A DNA stretch of 64,000 nucleotides. It comes from Phlebotomus papatasi. Taxonomy: Eukaryota > Arthropoda > Insecta > Diptera > Psychodidae. The position numbers and the translations under genes are program-made. The stretch is from the NCBI RefSeq assembly GCF_024763615.1, contig NC_077222.1:48918001-48982000 (forward strand), given 5' to 3'. Shown one piece after another: positions 46,201-61,200 of the stretch. Under the pieces are notes generated by a model. It saw nothing but the letters and a program-made list of their open reading frames with translations. It did no database searches and had not been told where the DNA came from. Within the stretch, counting starts at the first letter, position 1, and each line of letters opens with the position of its first letter.

Positions 46201-49200
46201 ATTCATTTTCTCTTTCTTCCTTTCCCCCTTTTCTTCACATGTGCCATTGTGCTCTTTTTTCTGTCCTCCTCTCACATCTACAAGTCTTATGGAGCTTATT
46301 TACTTTCAAAAAAAAAAGTTTAATTAAGTATTTCACGTACGCTTATAAAAATATACACGGTAAAAAATTTAGTTTAAAAAAAATTATACAATGAGCCATG
46401 TGTACAATTACATTTAGGAGAGATTTGATCATCACCAAATGTGTATGGAGTTTCCCTTATGTAATGACAGCAAAAATAATTATGGTGGAAAAAGCACCAG
46501 AAAGTACATAAAATAGTGACGATGATGAAGCTGCTTCTGCTGCTGGCGATGTAAATAAAATAGAGTCGGGGGCACTGCGCGTCCTTGACTCATGCAATAG
46601 TACATAAGAGAAAGAGAAGATGAGAGCGGAGCTTTACACTGAGGCGCAATCAGAATCGAACTTAGGGGGAGCAACCTACAGGCATTCTTGAGATATGCCA
46701 AATTCAAGGTTGACAAATTGACAGGGTGACATATGCAAATTATGTCAAATTTTTACTATTTCAGTTGTTTTCCAGTCACCTTTTCTATACTTTTTCTCAA
46801 ACATCAAATTTTAGTATTCTTAGCAAAAATGACTTGCACGACACATCGATTCGTCACTTTGGAACACCTTTGGCATAAAATGTGAAAAATAAAACCGAAG
46901 AAGAGAAGCACACACAGTGAAGTGTGTATTTTGCAATAGCTAAAACAGCGATACACAAGGTTAATGTCACTCCACTCAAGAGTTGGCCAAAGAAACCCAT
47001 TGACTGTGTCTGTGGGCTTTGAGAATCTCTCCAAAATGCGTTCCTCCCGATAAAAAATATATATATATATATTTTTGATAAATATTCTTTGTTGATACAC
47101 CACCCAAAACTTTATCTCATCCAGCCAGAAATATACTGTTTGTATGTGCGACTTTGCTTACAATTCAAACATTTGTTATAAGGAGGAAGAATTTAAAAAA
47201 AAAAAAATTGCTCAAAAGACTCCAGACATCACGTGATCAGCCAGCTAAATAATATACGGACGGAATATTGAGGAAAAATATATATGCACTTTATTTATTC
47301 AATTGAACACACATCGATGAAAACGAAAAAAAAGAAAGAAAATTCGAGCCGGATGATAAGAAAGCGTAGGGTGAATATTTCGTCTACGTTCCACTTTCAA
47401 TTAAACAAAACTCTGTGAATTATCTATTTTCATCATTTGAGAATATCCCCTAGAGTATGTATGTAATGCATTGTAAAAAAAAATCCATTGCACAGAGTAT
47501 TCCATTGAAGACACACATGGTGGAATTATATTTATGTCTTGCGGTGTATAAAATCAGAGAAAACAGTGCTTTCTAATATTCTCGCGCATGAAAAATAATT
47601 AATATCTAAATATTTATCCAAAGGCAAAAGAAAGAATATTTCTCGCGCCAAATGATCAAACGGCAAGAACACAGAAAATCACTGACAAAATTAAAAGGTC
47701 AAGCAGCGGATATGAAAAATGACAGAATCTTTCATTATCTTTTATGTGTTTTTCATCCAAAAAAAAAGTGAAAAAGATTTTCATTTTTACTCTCCTCTGG
47801 CAATTTTTTTTTGGCGCTTCCTCACAAACACCAATCACACGTACAAGCGAGAAAACTTATGTCATCGTGGCGTAAATCACTTTCCTACGTTTCGTCTTTT
47901 CATCTTTCACTTCAATCTTTCTCTTTCTGTGTCATTTGCTCATGTTTTTTCCGTCTTCATACTTTTATACAGTATTCTTGTCACAAGACAAGAAGCAATT
48001 GTGCGTCTTTCATATTTGTATACGACACATTACCCCCCGAATCCCGCCCTCTGTTATTTTACTATCAAATCCCAATTATGAATGATATTAGTAAAATATG
48101 AGAAAAAAAGTCATCGTTTATGCAACAAGTCGTTGGACGTTGTAATTGGCATCCTTCCGGTTAAAGCTACCAACCAACACACAGGTTGACAATTGAGTTA
48201 CATTTTTAATATTCTATTGTCTTTATGTGAGAATTATCTCATTTTGTTTTCACATCGAAAGATTTTACTATGATTTTTCAAATAGGGAAAAAGTTGGAGC
48301 TGTTTTGTATACACGTGTTATATTTTAAAATTCTTGTAATGCCCAACGTACAATAACTTTTGTTTGTAAATATGTTTTCAAAATTTCCTATGAGAGTGAG
48401 CAAGATGAGTAGATCTAAGTCTCACTCACTCCCATAGAAATGTCAAAAACATGTTTACAATACAAATGTTATTATGCGTTGGGCATAAGCCGACATTTTG
48501 CTTTAGTCGAAAACTTTTATAAGATTTTTATTTTAGTCCTAGACTTTTCAAATAAGTACAAATTATCCTAAATGAATTAAAAAAGGCTAATTTATAATTA
48601 AAATCCCGAGATGCTTGGATCAGAAATTGTTCGAGTTTACTCGAAACGTAATCTAACTGTGTTATCACACTTGCACATTAAAATTTTAATATGATTCACA
48701 TTAATTGTCGCTTATGAGAGTCCAAATGTGTAATTTTTGTGTTTGAATCATTTTATATTCAAAATTTGATCTATTTGTTGATAAAAGGTAGATTTGGCCT
48801 ACAAAATTTAATATAAATTGATTAATAGCATTAATGCGAAAAATTAATGCGATTTTCTCTTTAATTTTTTAATGTGAAAAATAATTATACTTTAGGAAAA
48901 TTCAAACTTATTTTTGCAGGCCAAGTCCACTTCTGTATCAATAAATAGAAAAACCCCAAATATTAAATGACTCAAAGACACAAATAAGATATTTGGACGA
49001 TCACAAGCGACAATTAATGTGAATTACATTAAAATTTTAATGTGTAAGTGTGATAACGCCGTAAATCACACAAACTCTTTTAAACTTTGTATTTCCCTGT
49101 TAAGGAACTTGTTAAAATAGGGGCCGAGTAGTTTACGATAATTGCTACTCCTATAACGAGGAATTTCTAAGACATATCCGAAAATATAATTTAAAAAAGT

Positions 49201-52200
49201 CACGTGATAAGTTTTTGAAAAATTTAAAACAAATTATGAGAACGTTAAACAAAATTTCTAGATAGAGATGTTTCGAATTTACGGTCTTCAGTAACCCGAA
49301 TAGATCTTTTTGAGTTTTTTTTAGAAGAAAAAAGAATAACATCATTTTAAGAATCTTAAAATACTTAAGACAAAAATCTTAAAAATTGTAAGGATATATT
49401 CTACGAAAATCTTCATCTTCATTTTTTTGCCTAAATACAAATTTAAAAAAGAACAAATTTTATAAAATAATTTCAGGTCGTCTATGTGTCTTTTAGAGCT
49501 TTGGTCAGGAGATAGTCAGAAGGTACAAGGGAATCTGAAAATCACAATTGTAATAAGTTTGACACAACGTCACCTTTCCCTAAGACCAATTTAGAACCTA
49601 TTTTACCTCAATTATCATTAAACTGGCAAATTTTGCAGAACCAGTAACTAGAAAAAAACAAACGTCAAACACTGTTTCTTTCTTTCCCCGACGAAAAATG
49701 TGAAATATGATTGTCCATTTAAAATGTAAAAGCTCAAAAGAGCAACGACTAATTTTCTATACAGTTCCAAGAGTTCCATCAACTCTCAACTTGAACTTTC
49801 AATTGCACATGCCGTGACTATATACTTTTTTTTTGAGTCATTGTGACGCCATTTCCCGCAACTTTTGGCGGCTTCATTAAATCCATATAATATTCTGTAT
49901 ATATACGTAACATATATAGTGATTTTTTGGCACAACTCCATACGTCTTTTGAGTGGGTCGTCAATCTCTTCACTCTTTAACTCCCCCCCGAAAATCCCAC
50001 CCTCTCTCGTTTCATGTGCCTATCTCATGCTGCTGGGAAGTGTCCTGCTGTGCAAAATGATCGATTTGGTACATGAAAATTTGGTGGATTTTGGATTTTT
50101 TTTCCTTTTCACTCAATTACACCACACAATATACATTTTCACATACCGCACATTCTCACCACCAAGTACAAGGAGGAAAATTCCACATTATTTTCCTCAA
50201 GTCACCAAAAATTCACCAAACATATAGAGAAGAATTCTTGCCGCATTACAGAATGACCTTCCTTACTTTAACCGAAGTGACACATCTATTTTTGGCTTCT
50301 CGCACTTGCAATTAACTTTAATTACAACACAAATAAGGTGAGATTCACACCATCTGGTTATTTTGCTATGTTATCCAAAACACCACGCGTAGACTTTTCG
50401 AGACTGAGACTAAACATCCAGTTCACTCAAAAAAAATTGCCATAATTAATATATACACCACATTTCTCATCCTTTGTTGTGGGCTTGATGTTCTTGAACT
50501 CCAATTTTCTCTGTTCTTTCCATTAATTTTGGAAAATTTTTAATTAAACGCATGCTAGGGATAGACAAACAAACGAACGTTCCTTCTAATCAAAATTAGC
50601 CGGATGTATGTCACCTTACTGATTGCGTATTCTTAATTTTTTATGAAATGTTTATAAAGAATAAATTTCCCATAGAATGGTTTTGAAATTTAGAAAAAAG
50701 CATATTATGACATAATGTATGTATTAAAAGCCAATGCGTATCTGAACAAGACGCTTTAAAAAGCTCGTTGAAGAATATTTTTGACATTCAACAAATTTAC
50801 GATAGTTTTTTTTTATTGACTTTTTACGATAAACAAAAACTTAGAAAGATAAGATAATTTTAGCTTTAAAGATAGAATGGATAGAAAACAATTCATTTCA
50901 GGATGTTATTTTTTTTAGGTGGGAGTGAAGCACTTTTGAATTAGGGTACCTTTAAAATAATGATTTTTATAATAGCATTTTTTTGATAGCATTAGATGAA
51001 GACAGAATAATACAGAATGATATTAGCTTAAAAGCTCTTTTTCAAAATTTTTATCTTTCTATGGTTTCTATGTATAAGTATGTTTTTAAACATACTATCC
51101 TTCATGAGCAACTTTGACAAAGAAAATAGGAATTCAATCAAGAAAACTCAAAATTTGAAGGTCAATTTTTAAGCTAATTAGCTAATAATGTTATCGAAAT
51201 TTCCACTGTCCCTACTCTACTTAAAATGTTTCCAATGTATATAGATATTCCGCAGCAACATGAGAAAAATGCATAACCGTTAAAAACCGATTTTCCAAAA
51301 ACTCTACAAAGAAGTTATTAAATTAAAAAACATGAGATATTTCTTTAGAAATCAGCCCCCCAATTCCGATGGCCGTCACGAAATTTATCCAGATTTTTCG
51401 GGAAGGTGGTTGTATGTGTGAAGCCGCTTCAGCTCATATTTTGTGCACTTTTGAGCAAATTATTCACATTTAAACACAGAAACACCCTTTATGAGATGAA
51501 AATTATTGTAATTTGATTTACTAAAACATTAAATTCGCGAAAAACTAGAGAAAAATCCGTGAAATTCAACGCTTGTTCAATGAGGCTGTCATTTCTCAAT
51601 CATGCCATTGCTCTCGCTCGCACTCTCTCGTTCACTCTTTAATTGCGGGATATTTTCAAAATCATTTCCGTTACATAGACGGCTTCATCAAATCACTCAA
51701 ATTTTAATTTCTTTGTTACAAGTGTGGTCCAAGGCAACAAAATAATTTTTTAAACGATTTTTCCATATGAATTTATTAATGCCTTGGGCATTTAATAAAC
51801 AACTTCGTTAGAACTATAATACCTAAAGTTTTTTTTTCTAAAACACAGTGCAATAAAATGAAATCCTTTCTTGTGGGGGATGTAAGTGGATGAGTACTTT
51901 TGATTTCCTTTTGGTGTTTCATGAACATGTTTTCCCAAGACATTTATGGAGGAATATCACGTCAAATTTCTGAAATATCTTTAGGTAAAAATTCTCAAGA
52001 AATTAATAAACTTGCTTGTTTAAACTCGTATTTATCTCAATAATTGTACATTACAGAACGTTGGTGTCCAGAATCCAGAAATGATTTTTGCAGGAGAATT
52101 CAAAGAAAAATTCTCTAGAACAAACTAATTTCCTATCATTTAATTTTTCCTGTAATTTTCTCGATTTTTCTCATAAATCCTTGAATATTCTTCAAACTTA

Positions 52201-55200
52201 TAAATAAGGCTGTATAGGACAACTTGTGTCCTTCGCGAAAATATTTCCTTGAAGAAAGAGCTGGGGCCACTGAATATCATAGAATGGGAAGGAAGAGGTA
52301 ATGTTAACATCATTGTAAAACTTGAACAAAATAATCTATTAAAATATGAATATTTTGTCTCTGGATTATAAATCTTTTCTTCCTAGAGATTTCGGTGCCC
52401 TGCGCAGCGCACCTTCTTCATTGGTCGAAAATGTCAGGTTTCTGGGGATTTGTCTTTCTTAGGGCCAAAGGGATATCTTCATTGGGTACATGCGGTACAT
52501 GGGTCCTGAATCACACACTCCACGAACAATTTTACGGCGATATTTTACTTTTTACAAATAAGTTACTAAATGAGTTAAGCAAAACTTAGTTAGTAGCCAA
52601 GAAAGATTTTTATTTCATTTTGTTTAACTTGTGTAGTAATTAGTAATCTTATTTGTAAAAAGTAAAATATCGCTGTAAAATTGTTCGTGAAGTGTGTGAT
52701 TCAGAACCCATGTACCCAATGAAGACATCTCTTTGGCCCCCAAGAAAGACAAAATCCCAGAAATCTGACATTTTCGACCCGCGAAGAAGGTCCGCAGGGA
52801 ACCGAAAAAGCTCTAAGAAGAAATGTTTTTTTTTTATTCTGGGCTGAAATGTTCCATTCAACGACCATCAGATTATTGTTGTTAATAAATTGTTACACCG
52901 GTCCCTTACCCTTAAGTTCTCCGTGTTTATGATCTTCAGAGAACTTAGCTCTTTTTTCGAGAATATTTTCGTGAAAAAGACAAGTAGTCTTGCGCAATCC
53001 TTTTCGGGGATTCGAAGGATATTCAGGGATTTATGAAGAAAATGAAGAAAATTATAGAAAAAATTAAAATTAAAAATTAATTAGTTTAAAAATGTAGTTC
53101 TAGGAAAATCTCCTTTGAATTTTTTTTTCACAAATCGTTTCTGGACAACACCATCCTACTCGTTATTGAAATAACATGCTATTCATCAAATACTTTTACC
53201 CATTTCTTGAGAATTTTCACATTAAGATATTTTAGAATGTTGAAGTGATGGACCATAAGTATCTTTGTGGGTTCTGGAGACACCAAGAAACCCCAAAGTA
53301 TTCATCGATAATTATTTCAATTTTTCCTCGTGGACATTAAATTTATGTAATTATATATTACATAAAATTAATAGAACCAATTTTAACAAAAAATTTTGAG
53401 CACTAAATCGTGAAATTTTCACTTAAAATGCATCTATTTTGCCATCTCACGACCTCCAGGAGCTCGCGAGATAAAATTCGCGGGATATTCAAAATAACAG
53501 CCATTATTCCGCTTTTTGCGCACTACTACACATGCCATCCCTCTGAAAGCGCCACACTCTTTATCCGTGCCCACTCATACAGAGTGAAGACTCTGTGTAT
53601 GATGTATATTTCTATTTCGCAAAATCGGGAAAATTTTGGCGGGATAGCAATGTGACGGCGTCAGAATTGCATCACAGAGCTTCCGTCAGCTGGCAGAACC
53701 AGATTTTTTCCGCATTGGAAACATATGTGCCTGAAATAATCTATCTTGTGTATTTTAGCTCAATCTGAAATGGTTTACTAAATTGCAATGTCACAGTAGC
53801 TGTGGTAATGAAAGAATCCCAGTTAAAATTCGTAGATTAAACAATACATGATATTTAAATTGCTATATTATATCCTTAAGCCAATAATTCTTAGAAGATG
53901 TTGCAATTTCTGAGAAAATCTTAAATCTTCCCAAAGTATATATCTTTTTCTGACGGGACAGTCTTATGTTTGAAAGTGAATGTTCAAATGTCTAAAAAGC
54001 CGCACCATATGTCTTTAATAATATTCCTTTTAATTAAAACATCGCACTTCCAGATAAACTCTTGGTCTTGACTATATAGAATGGTTGAGATTTGAATTTC
54101 AAAACAAAAGTCACAAGAAGAATTATACGAAAAGGCCATCAATCACACGGCAAATCATTCAATATAAGAGCAGACGACGACGCTCAAAGAATGCATTCAG
54201 TGGCATTAGTTGGAAGGCACAGAAATCTCAATATTTTCTGTATTTTATCATCGTTGTCTCGTTTTCTGAATCGTGATTTTAATTATTAAAATCCGTGGGG
54301 TAAAAACAAAATTTTCAAATTGGAAAAAAACAAAATACCTGTGTGGTCGTATTGACTTATTTTTTTCACTCCTCTCTCAATCACCAAATTTCAACTCACT
54401 CAAACCGCATTCCATAAAATTGCCAAAATTAGCAAAGCATCTCACCTGGAAAGAAAAGAAAAAGAAAACAAATCTGTAAATAACTTTTGCGCATTTTCTT
54501 ATAACTTTTTTTTGTCATATAATATGAATAAAAAAAAATAAGATTTTAAACATGAATATGAAGAATTTCTTATAATTTGTTTTATATTTCTCTTCATCTT
54601 TAATTCCTTCACCCTGAATATTATCGCATCAGCGATCTTTACTAAACATAAAGGTGTTTTGGGGGGGTTTCCGCGCAGGGGAGGGGTATAAAGTTGTGGA
54701 ATGAGAAGTGGAAGAAACTTAAAAAGCAACATTTTGCGTAAAAGAATAAATGGGATTATTGATCTTCAGACGTTATAGTGTCCGTACAAAAAATAATTTT
54801 AATATTCAAATCTCGAATCAAAATCCAACCCAAGAGGAATCTTATCGAGATAAAATACTAAATGATTTTTTTTTATGCGAAAAATATTTTCGCATCAATT
54901 TTTATTTTATTGACTTCTTCACTATCTTTTTTTTTCAGATTTTTTTTTCTCAACAATCTTGAATCACTAAGGTAGTGGTAGATGGAACAAGAAAATATTG
55001 CTATTTGTATTTGAAACGGCCATTTTGTGTGATCATTCTCCAATCACGATCCCAACATCGTAAATACTATTATATTGTCATTCTTCTTCTGAAATCATCT
55101 GAAATGGTTGTTCCCTCTCTAATAAGATCGCGATCTATTAAACCACATCGACACACACTTCTATGAAGAAAATTCTCTACACGATGACCATAACCTTTTC

Positions 55201-58200
55201 TACTTTATCTCAGTCTCACGTTGTGCCTATTTTTTCTTTTATTATTATAGTTCTCCATCGTATATATTTATTTTCTTGATCTTCCCCATGCTTTTAAGCT
55301 TTAAAATAAACTTGATCACGATTCTATTTCCTCTAATGTGTGTCTCCGTGTTAGTATTTTCATCACATTTTAACGAGCATGTTTTGCTGGACAAAAATAT
55401 ATATCTATGGGGATTCTGGTTATTTATTTTAAAAGCATTGATTGTAAATTGTGGAAGATGTGCCAAAACATTCGTACAATTTATAATCATGTCTAGTCTA
55501 TCGTGTCTTACATTATTATTTTCTTCTTTTTATGTCCAAAAGAAAAAAAAACAAACACCCTATCTCCGCGCACCATAGAAAATTTTCCTACACAATGATG
55601 ATAATATTTATTTATTTATTTTTTTTTTTGTATATCATCTATACACCAAATTACAATTTACAATGAGAATTTTGTTGTTTTTCCAAGCTTAGATCTGTAA
55701 TTTAATTCCATTCTATATTAGACCAAGCGGATACAATATTATAGTAGATGTTTTTTTTTTGGTTGGGTGTTAAAAAAAAAGATTATCAAGTTAATGACCG
55801 TAAATCCATGAATTGAGTTTGTTACGTTAAAAAAAAATCATATACTGAAAAAGGTTTAAACCACTTCGCTGAATGTTCGAACTTGTAAATTAGAAAGCGT
55901 GTAAGACTTTTGTGAGCGATATATTCGTCAAGACTCTTTCGCGATAGCTAAGATAGTTAGTTAGATAGATAGTTAGATAGCTAGATATGATCGACATTGC
56001 CAGAGTGTTACAGAATTCCTCTATAGGACATCATTGCAGGTCATACAAAGAGCTCTATTTAATTGTCAGTGATTGATATGAATCAGATTTTCGAAAAGTA
56101 CTCTCGAATTTATTACTCTACGTATAGTTGGGTAAGTGTGCCAAATTCCGGCCAGCTTGCAATTCCGGCCACCTATTTTGTTCCTCGAATTTCCATGAAT
56201 TTTTAATTTTTACTTACTTACAATACAAAAGAATAACAAAAAATGTAGCTTTGACAAACCAGATGATATGAAAAAGACAAGAATTCCCGAAGTGCAAGAA
56301 ACTATGAGAATGAAGATGGCCGAAATAGGCCACCAATGCAATGTCTACATTTTTATTCATTTTAAAATTTATTAAGAATGTTTTTAGAGTAAATAAAGAC
56401 GATAAACAGTCTACAAGGTTCCAATCAATACGCCTTAAAAAGAAGGAATACAAAAATCAATTTGTATTAAAAATGTTACATTTCAAACTTGAGACTTTGC
56501 CGCTTGCATGCAACTATGCCGAAATTTGGCACACTTACCCTACATGGTCATATTTCTTTTAAGAGTAAAGAAAAATCTAATACGGGATTCACAAACTAAA
56601 GAAAATACATTTTCATTCCTTGTTAATCCCTAAAAATGGATCCTCTGATTTTCTATTCGAAATTTATCGAGTGTCAACACTTAATTTTTACTGTACTTTC
56701 TTTAGTGTGAAAAATAAAATAATAATTAAAATCATAATATTTCTGTTTTGCTTGATCAACATTTTTAAATAAATTTTTATAGTTTTAGTATGCAAATTCT
56801 CACAATTTGAATCTAAACTTCAACTTAAATTTTCGACATTATCTTCGAATTTTCGAAAATTAACTACATTAATCCTGCACATAATTTTATTCGCTTTTTA
56901 GTACAGATGTTTTTAGAGAACCAAAAATTGCTCTTTTTGTGATTTAGAGCAATAACAAATTATTAAAATTTTATTAAATATACCATGAGAGAATAGAATC
57001 CGTCTCTGTTTTCTCTCACTTAACCATCGCGAATTCGATATGTGTGAGACGGATGGTGTAGTACAATTTTATGTTGTGCAGTATATTTTGTATTTTAAAA
57101 TTGTTCCAAAGAGAAGAAAAAACAATGGTGAATCGCCGCGGGAATTGTAATTAGAATTTAGATTGGTGTGCGGTATATGTCTACGCGGTCATAGTAATGA
57201 GCCAAAGTGTTCACCATCGCAATATTATGTTTGTATTTTTATAAGACTCCTCCGACTTAACATTGTCAGTAATAATAGTGGTTGGTAATTATTTTGCAAA
57301 GAGGAATTACACTGGAATAGGAGAGAATGAAGAAAATTGTAGTGAGATAGAAAAAAAAAGAAGTAACATTGGCCTTGGTAATGGCCACACTAACAATAAT
57401 TCCGTGTGGTAAGAACTCTATAGCACTAACTTACAAAGTCAAATGAAATCATCTCATAAATTACCGAAGAGACACACTCAACTGCTGTCTCACAAGGTAT
57501 ATCATTTCACGTTGGTAGAACAAAAAAAATGTATATATTCGCTTGCTGGAGGCGCGAAAAAGTATAATAATAAAGTTAACTTCCTTACTGCTTCACTAAA
57601 CTCCATTTTGCAATAATCCCAGCCTTTTATATCTGACTTGCAATTTCAGTTCATTTATCGCTCTTTGAATTTAATTGATTCTACACATCCCAATATACGC
57701 AAAAAGCTTCAACCATAAAATTCCCAAATTCACAATTGTTGCAAATACAATCCTCAAAATTTGCCAGAAAATCCCATCGTTAAGTATTAATTGAGGTATA
57801 AGCTCCAGGAAGGCGGATTGAAGCAACAGTGACAAAAAGCAGAGCTAATCATATTGAGTTTAGAATCGTAAAATTTAACAATTGCTATATGTTTTCCCAG
57901 TTATAAAAAATCCTCGTTGAGTCATTTTAAGTTTAGGAGACACCTTTTATAGACCATTTCAATCAACAAACACAATGGGAGATTCTCCTGACGACCTTCA
58001 AACTTTAACATTGGATAGCATGGTTGTCGCAATTTAAGATAGAAGATTATGTTTTATATTTGGTAGAATCATAAAAAAAACGAAGCTTTTTAACTCTGCC
58101 AATTTTGGCAATAAAATTCTACAAATGAAATTAGAAATGTTCGACATAATGTACTGTTTATTGCTTTATATTTGAGTACTTACATCCATTTCTAAATATC

Positions 58201-61200
58201 AGAAATAAAACTATCGAATTTTTACATTTTCAAACTTCATAGAATGTATTATACCTTATACGTTATTAAAACAATCTTTTTTTTCAATTTTAATATAGAT
58301 ATTGCTAACTAAAAGCTAATTTTTCTTAAAGTTTTCCCACAATCCGCAATCTGAGAAAATCAGTGTATGTCTACAAAAATTTAGACTCATATAAAAAGGA
58401 CGGTTTTCTAAAAGTATTTTTTTTTTGCATATCAAAGCGTTATCGGATATAAACAATTAGGAAGTTCTTCTGTTCAATTCGCTTCGGATTTACAGCAAAG
58501 TCTCTGAAATTTGAACGCTTAAGAACTATAAACGACTTATTTCTCACTTCCCAAATTCAAAAGATATTTTATAAGAAAGAAAAATTAAGAAATTTATTTC
58601 AGATTAAATTGTACTTTAAATCACCGGCCCGCACTTTTTTTACAAACCTTCGTAACAGAGAAATATAGTTCCCAATCAAGCACAATACGATTTTTTGAAC
58701 ATAACCTAACATTCGACATTTTGAATTCATTTGAGAGACTCTACTGTAACCCTATTTTCTTATTAATTTTCGCTTTTAACACTGGTTTATAGGAAAAGTT
58801 AAAGGCGTTAAAGGCATAAATCTACTAAAACAGTAACGGGCTGATTGTACACTTTTTATCACAATATTTAGATATATATTAAAAAATACTTCTTGTAGGA
58901 TTCATCTAAGATGCAAGTAGATCGTCCATATTATTTACAAAGAGACCAACTGGAAACGATAAAAAGGTCCAAACTTATATGGCGTATAATTCGGGAGAGA
59001 AAATAAAAACTAAACAGCTAAATAGAATCGCCCGCCGCTAGGCTATTAATCAGGGGGGTAGCTAGTTTGATAAAATGTAAAGTTACTTCTCATTAGAACT
59101 CGTATTAGTTTTCTATCAACCACTTATTTCTATCGGGATCGCTGGCTGGGACACTTATGCCCTAGACACACTTACGACTTAAGCCGGGAAACGACTTAGT
59201 GGAAAATGACGGAAATGTAGTTTGACCATTATTTCTAATATAATTACGCTAAACCATCTCTCGGCTAATCCTCAGGTCTGTCAAGGCTCTTAGGTTACTA
59301 GTCCACGTCTGTCGGTCTTTTGTCACTTTAGGCAAAAACTTAGCAGAAGTAAGGAAGGGATCGATATTAAGACAATCCAAGACAAGATCCTGAATTCACT
59401 TCAGCCACCTTGTCCTAGGTTTGCCTCGAGATCGACATCTCTTTACAAAAGATTGCACAATACTTCTAGGAAATATTTCTTAGTATATTTATTACTGAGA
59501 AATATAACTGACAATATTACCACACAAAGTTTTGTCTTTTAAGTTTTGTATTACGATTCGGCTGAAGTAGTGTAAATAGTCTTATGACCTCAGTACTTTG
59601 ACGTACTTGATCGAAATTTACGTTCATATACAAACGGTTTAGTTTAAAATGTTGCATTTTAAAGAAAATTTTTCACAATACCCCTATAGACCCATAAGAG
59701 ACTTATTTGATTATGATTAGCTAAGTAAGAAAACCAATTTAGTATGGATATGGTACAATTCTTTAGCCTGACGACCAAATCAGACAGAAATTCTATTCTT
59801 AACATAGGAGTATGACTTAATAAAATCATAAAATACGAAATTAAAAATTCAATCAATCTTGATACTCTATTCTGCGGATAATTTATCCTGTTGTTATGAT
59901 CTAACTTGAGGCGGAGCAACATTGTTGCACCAACCGCAGAAGCCTCCATCTCATCACAGAAATTACCCACAACAACACTTAAGACCGATTTTATAAATTT
60001 CTCATCGGATATATCTCTTTTTGATGGATATAGTGAAGAATATGGATAAAAAAAGCTGAGGGATAATATGATGAAAAATGTGTATAAATTATAAATTCAT
60101 TCATTTTGGTTCACCAAGCAGAGCACGAATGTGAAAATTAAGCAGATGAGTGATCTTAAGGTATTTTTCATCCATATTTAATTCCATTTCATGTCCCCAT
60201 CATTTGAACTTGCAGAGGTAGCGTAGTAGCGTATTTGCAAGTGGGAATAGTATTGTCTGGGCAATTTCACGATCACGATCATGCGAAGTTTTTTTTTTAA
60301 TTCTCACAAATACGATCATGTCTATCAACTTTTGCATGCAATCTTGTGAAATTCCCCTGAAACCTTTCTCATGTGAACTCTATCTCTCAGGCAAAAAGAA
60401 AAAAAAAATAAAACATCACAGAGATAAATAGTGAAATTTAACGATTATAGCAAACACCTTTCAATTGAAAGGAAAACAAGAAAGAGAAAAGAGAGGCACA
60501 TAATGAATAAAATTCAATGCACTCTGTCTCTCTAAAAGTATTGTTGACCCAAATTGATTCATTGATTCTGTCGACACTTTTGCTTTATGACACAAAACGA
60601 TATTATTATTGTGCTATTTTCCATCCATTTAATTGGGTCTGTTCTTCATTGTGAGCTGGCACCCAAAAAAGAGTGAGCAATATAATCACAGAAATGTGTC
60701 GGTGTCGTCATAACAGTGACCGAATTTAGTGCGGTGAACTTTAAAATTCCACTCACACCATCAAGATCGGCTCACATCCAATTCCCAACCGCACATAAGT
60801 CAAAAGTCCTATCAGACCGAATTAAATAAGACCCCAAAATGTGTTGAATGTGTGACTGAAATAGCTAACAATATCACTTTCTTGTACACAAGCAAGATAG
60901 ATGATGATCTGTGTTTGTGTACATAAACTTTTCATTTATGAATTTTAAGGTCATTCAACGATACTAAAATATTTGATGAAATAACAACCTATCTATCTCT
61001 CTTCAGCAGCTAACTTCACACACTTTCCATCTCTCTTACACTTATCTCTTCGACTACTGATTGTAACCATAGCCAAATCGTGTGAATTCACTGTAGAGAT
61101 TATAATTCTTTCTCCTTGAATTTCTCCATAATTTAAAAATGCTTTTTTACTGTCATTTTTTTTCACTTCTCTCTTTCAAGTTTTCTGGGTTGAGGCAAGG

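Noticed and set aside
50922..51222. Fourth copy of the GGGGCACC MITE
   Set aside because: Only the left 40 bases resemble the family. The supposed right end pairs poorly.
55276..55578. 100-codon ORF resembling a membrane protein
   Set aside because: Hydrophobicity follows from T-rich codons. It opens at TTG and has no family likeness.
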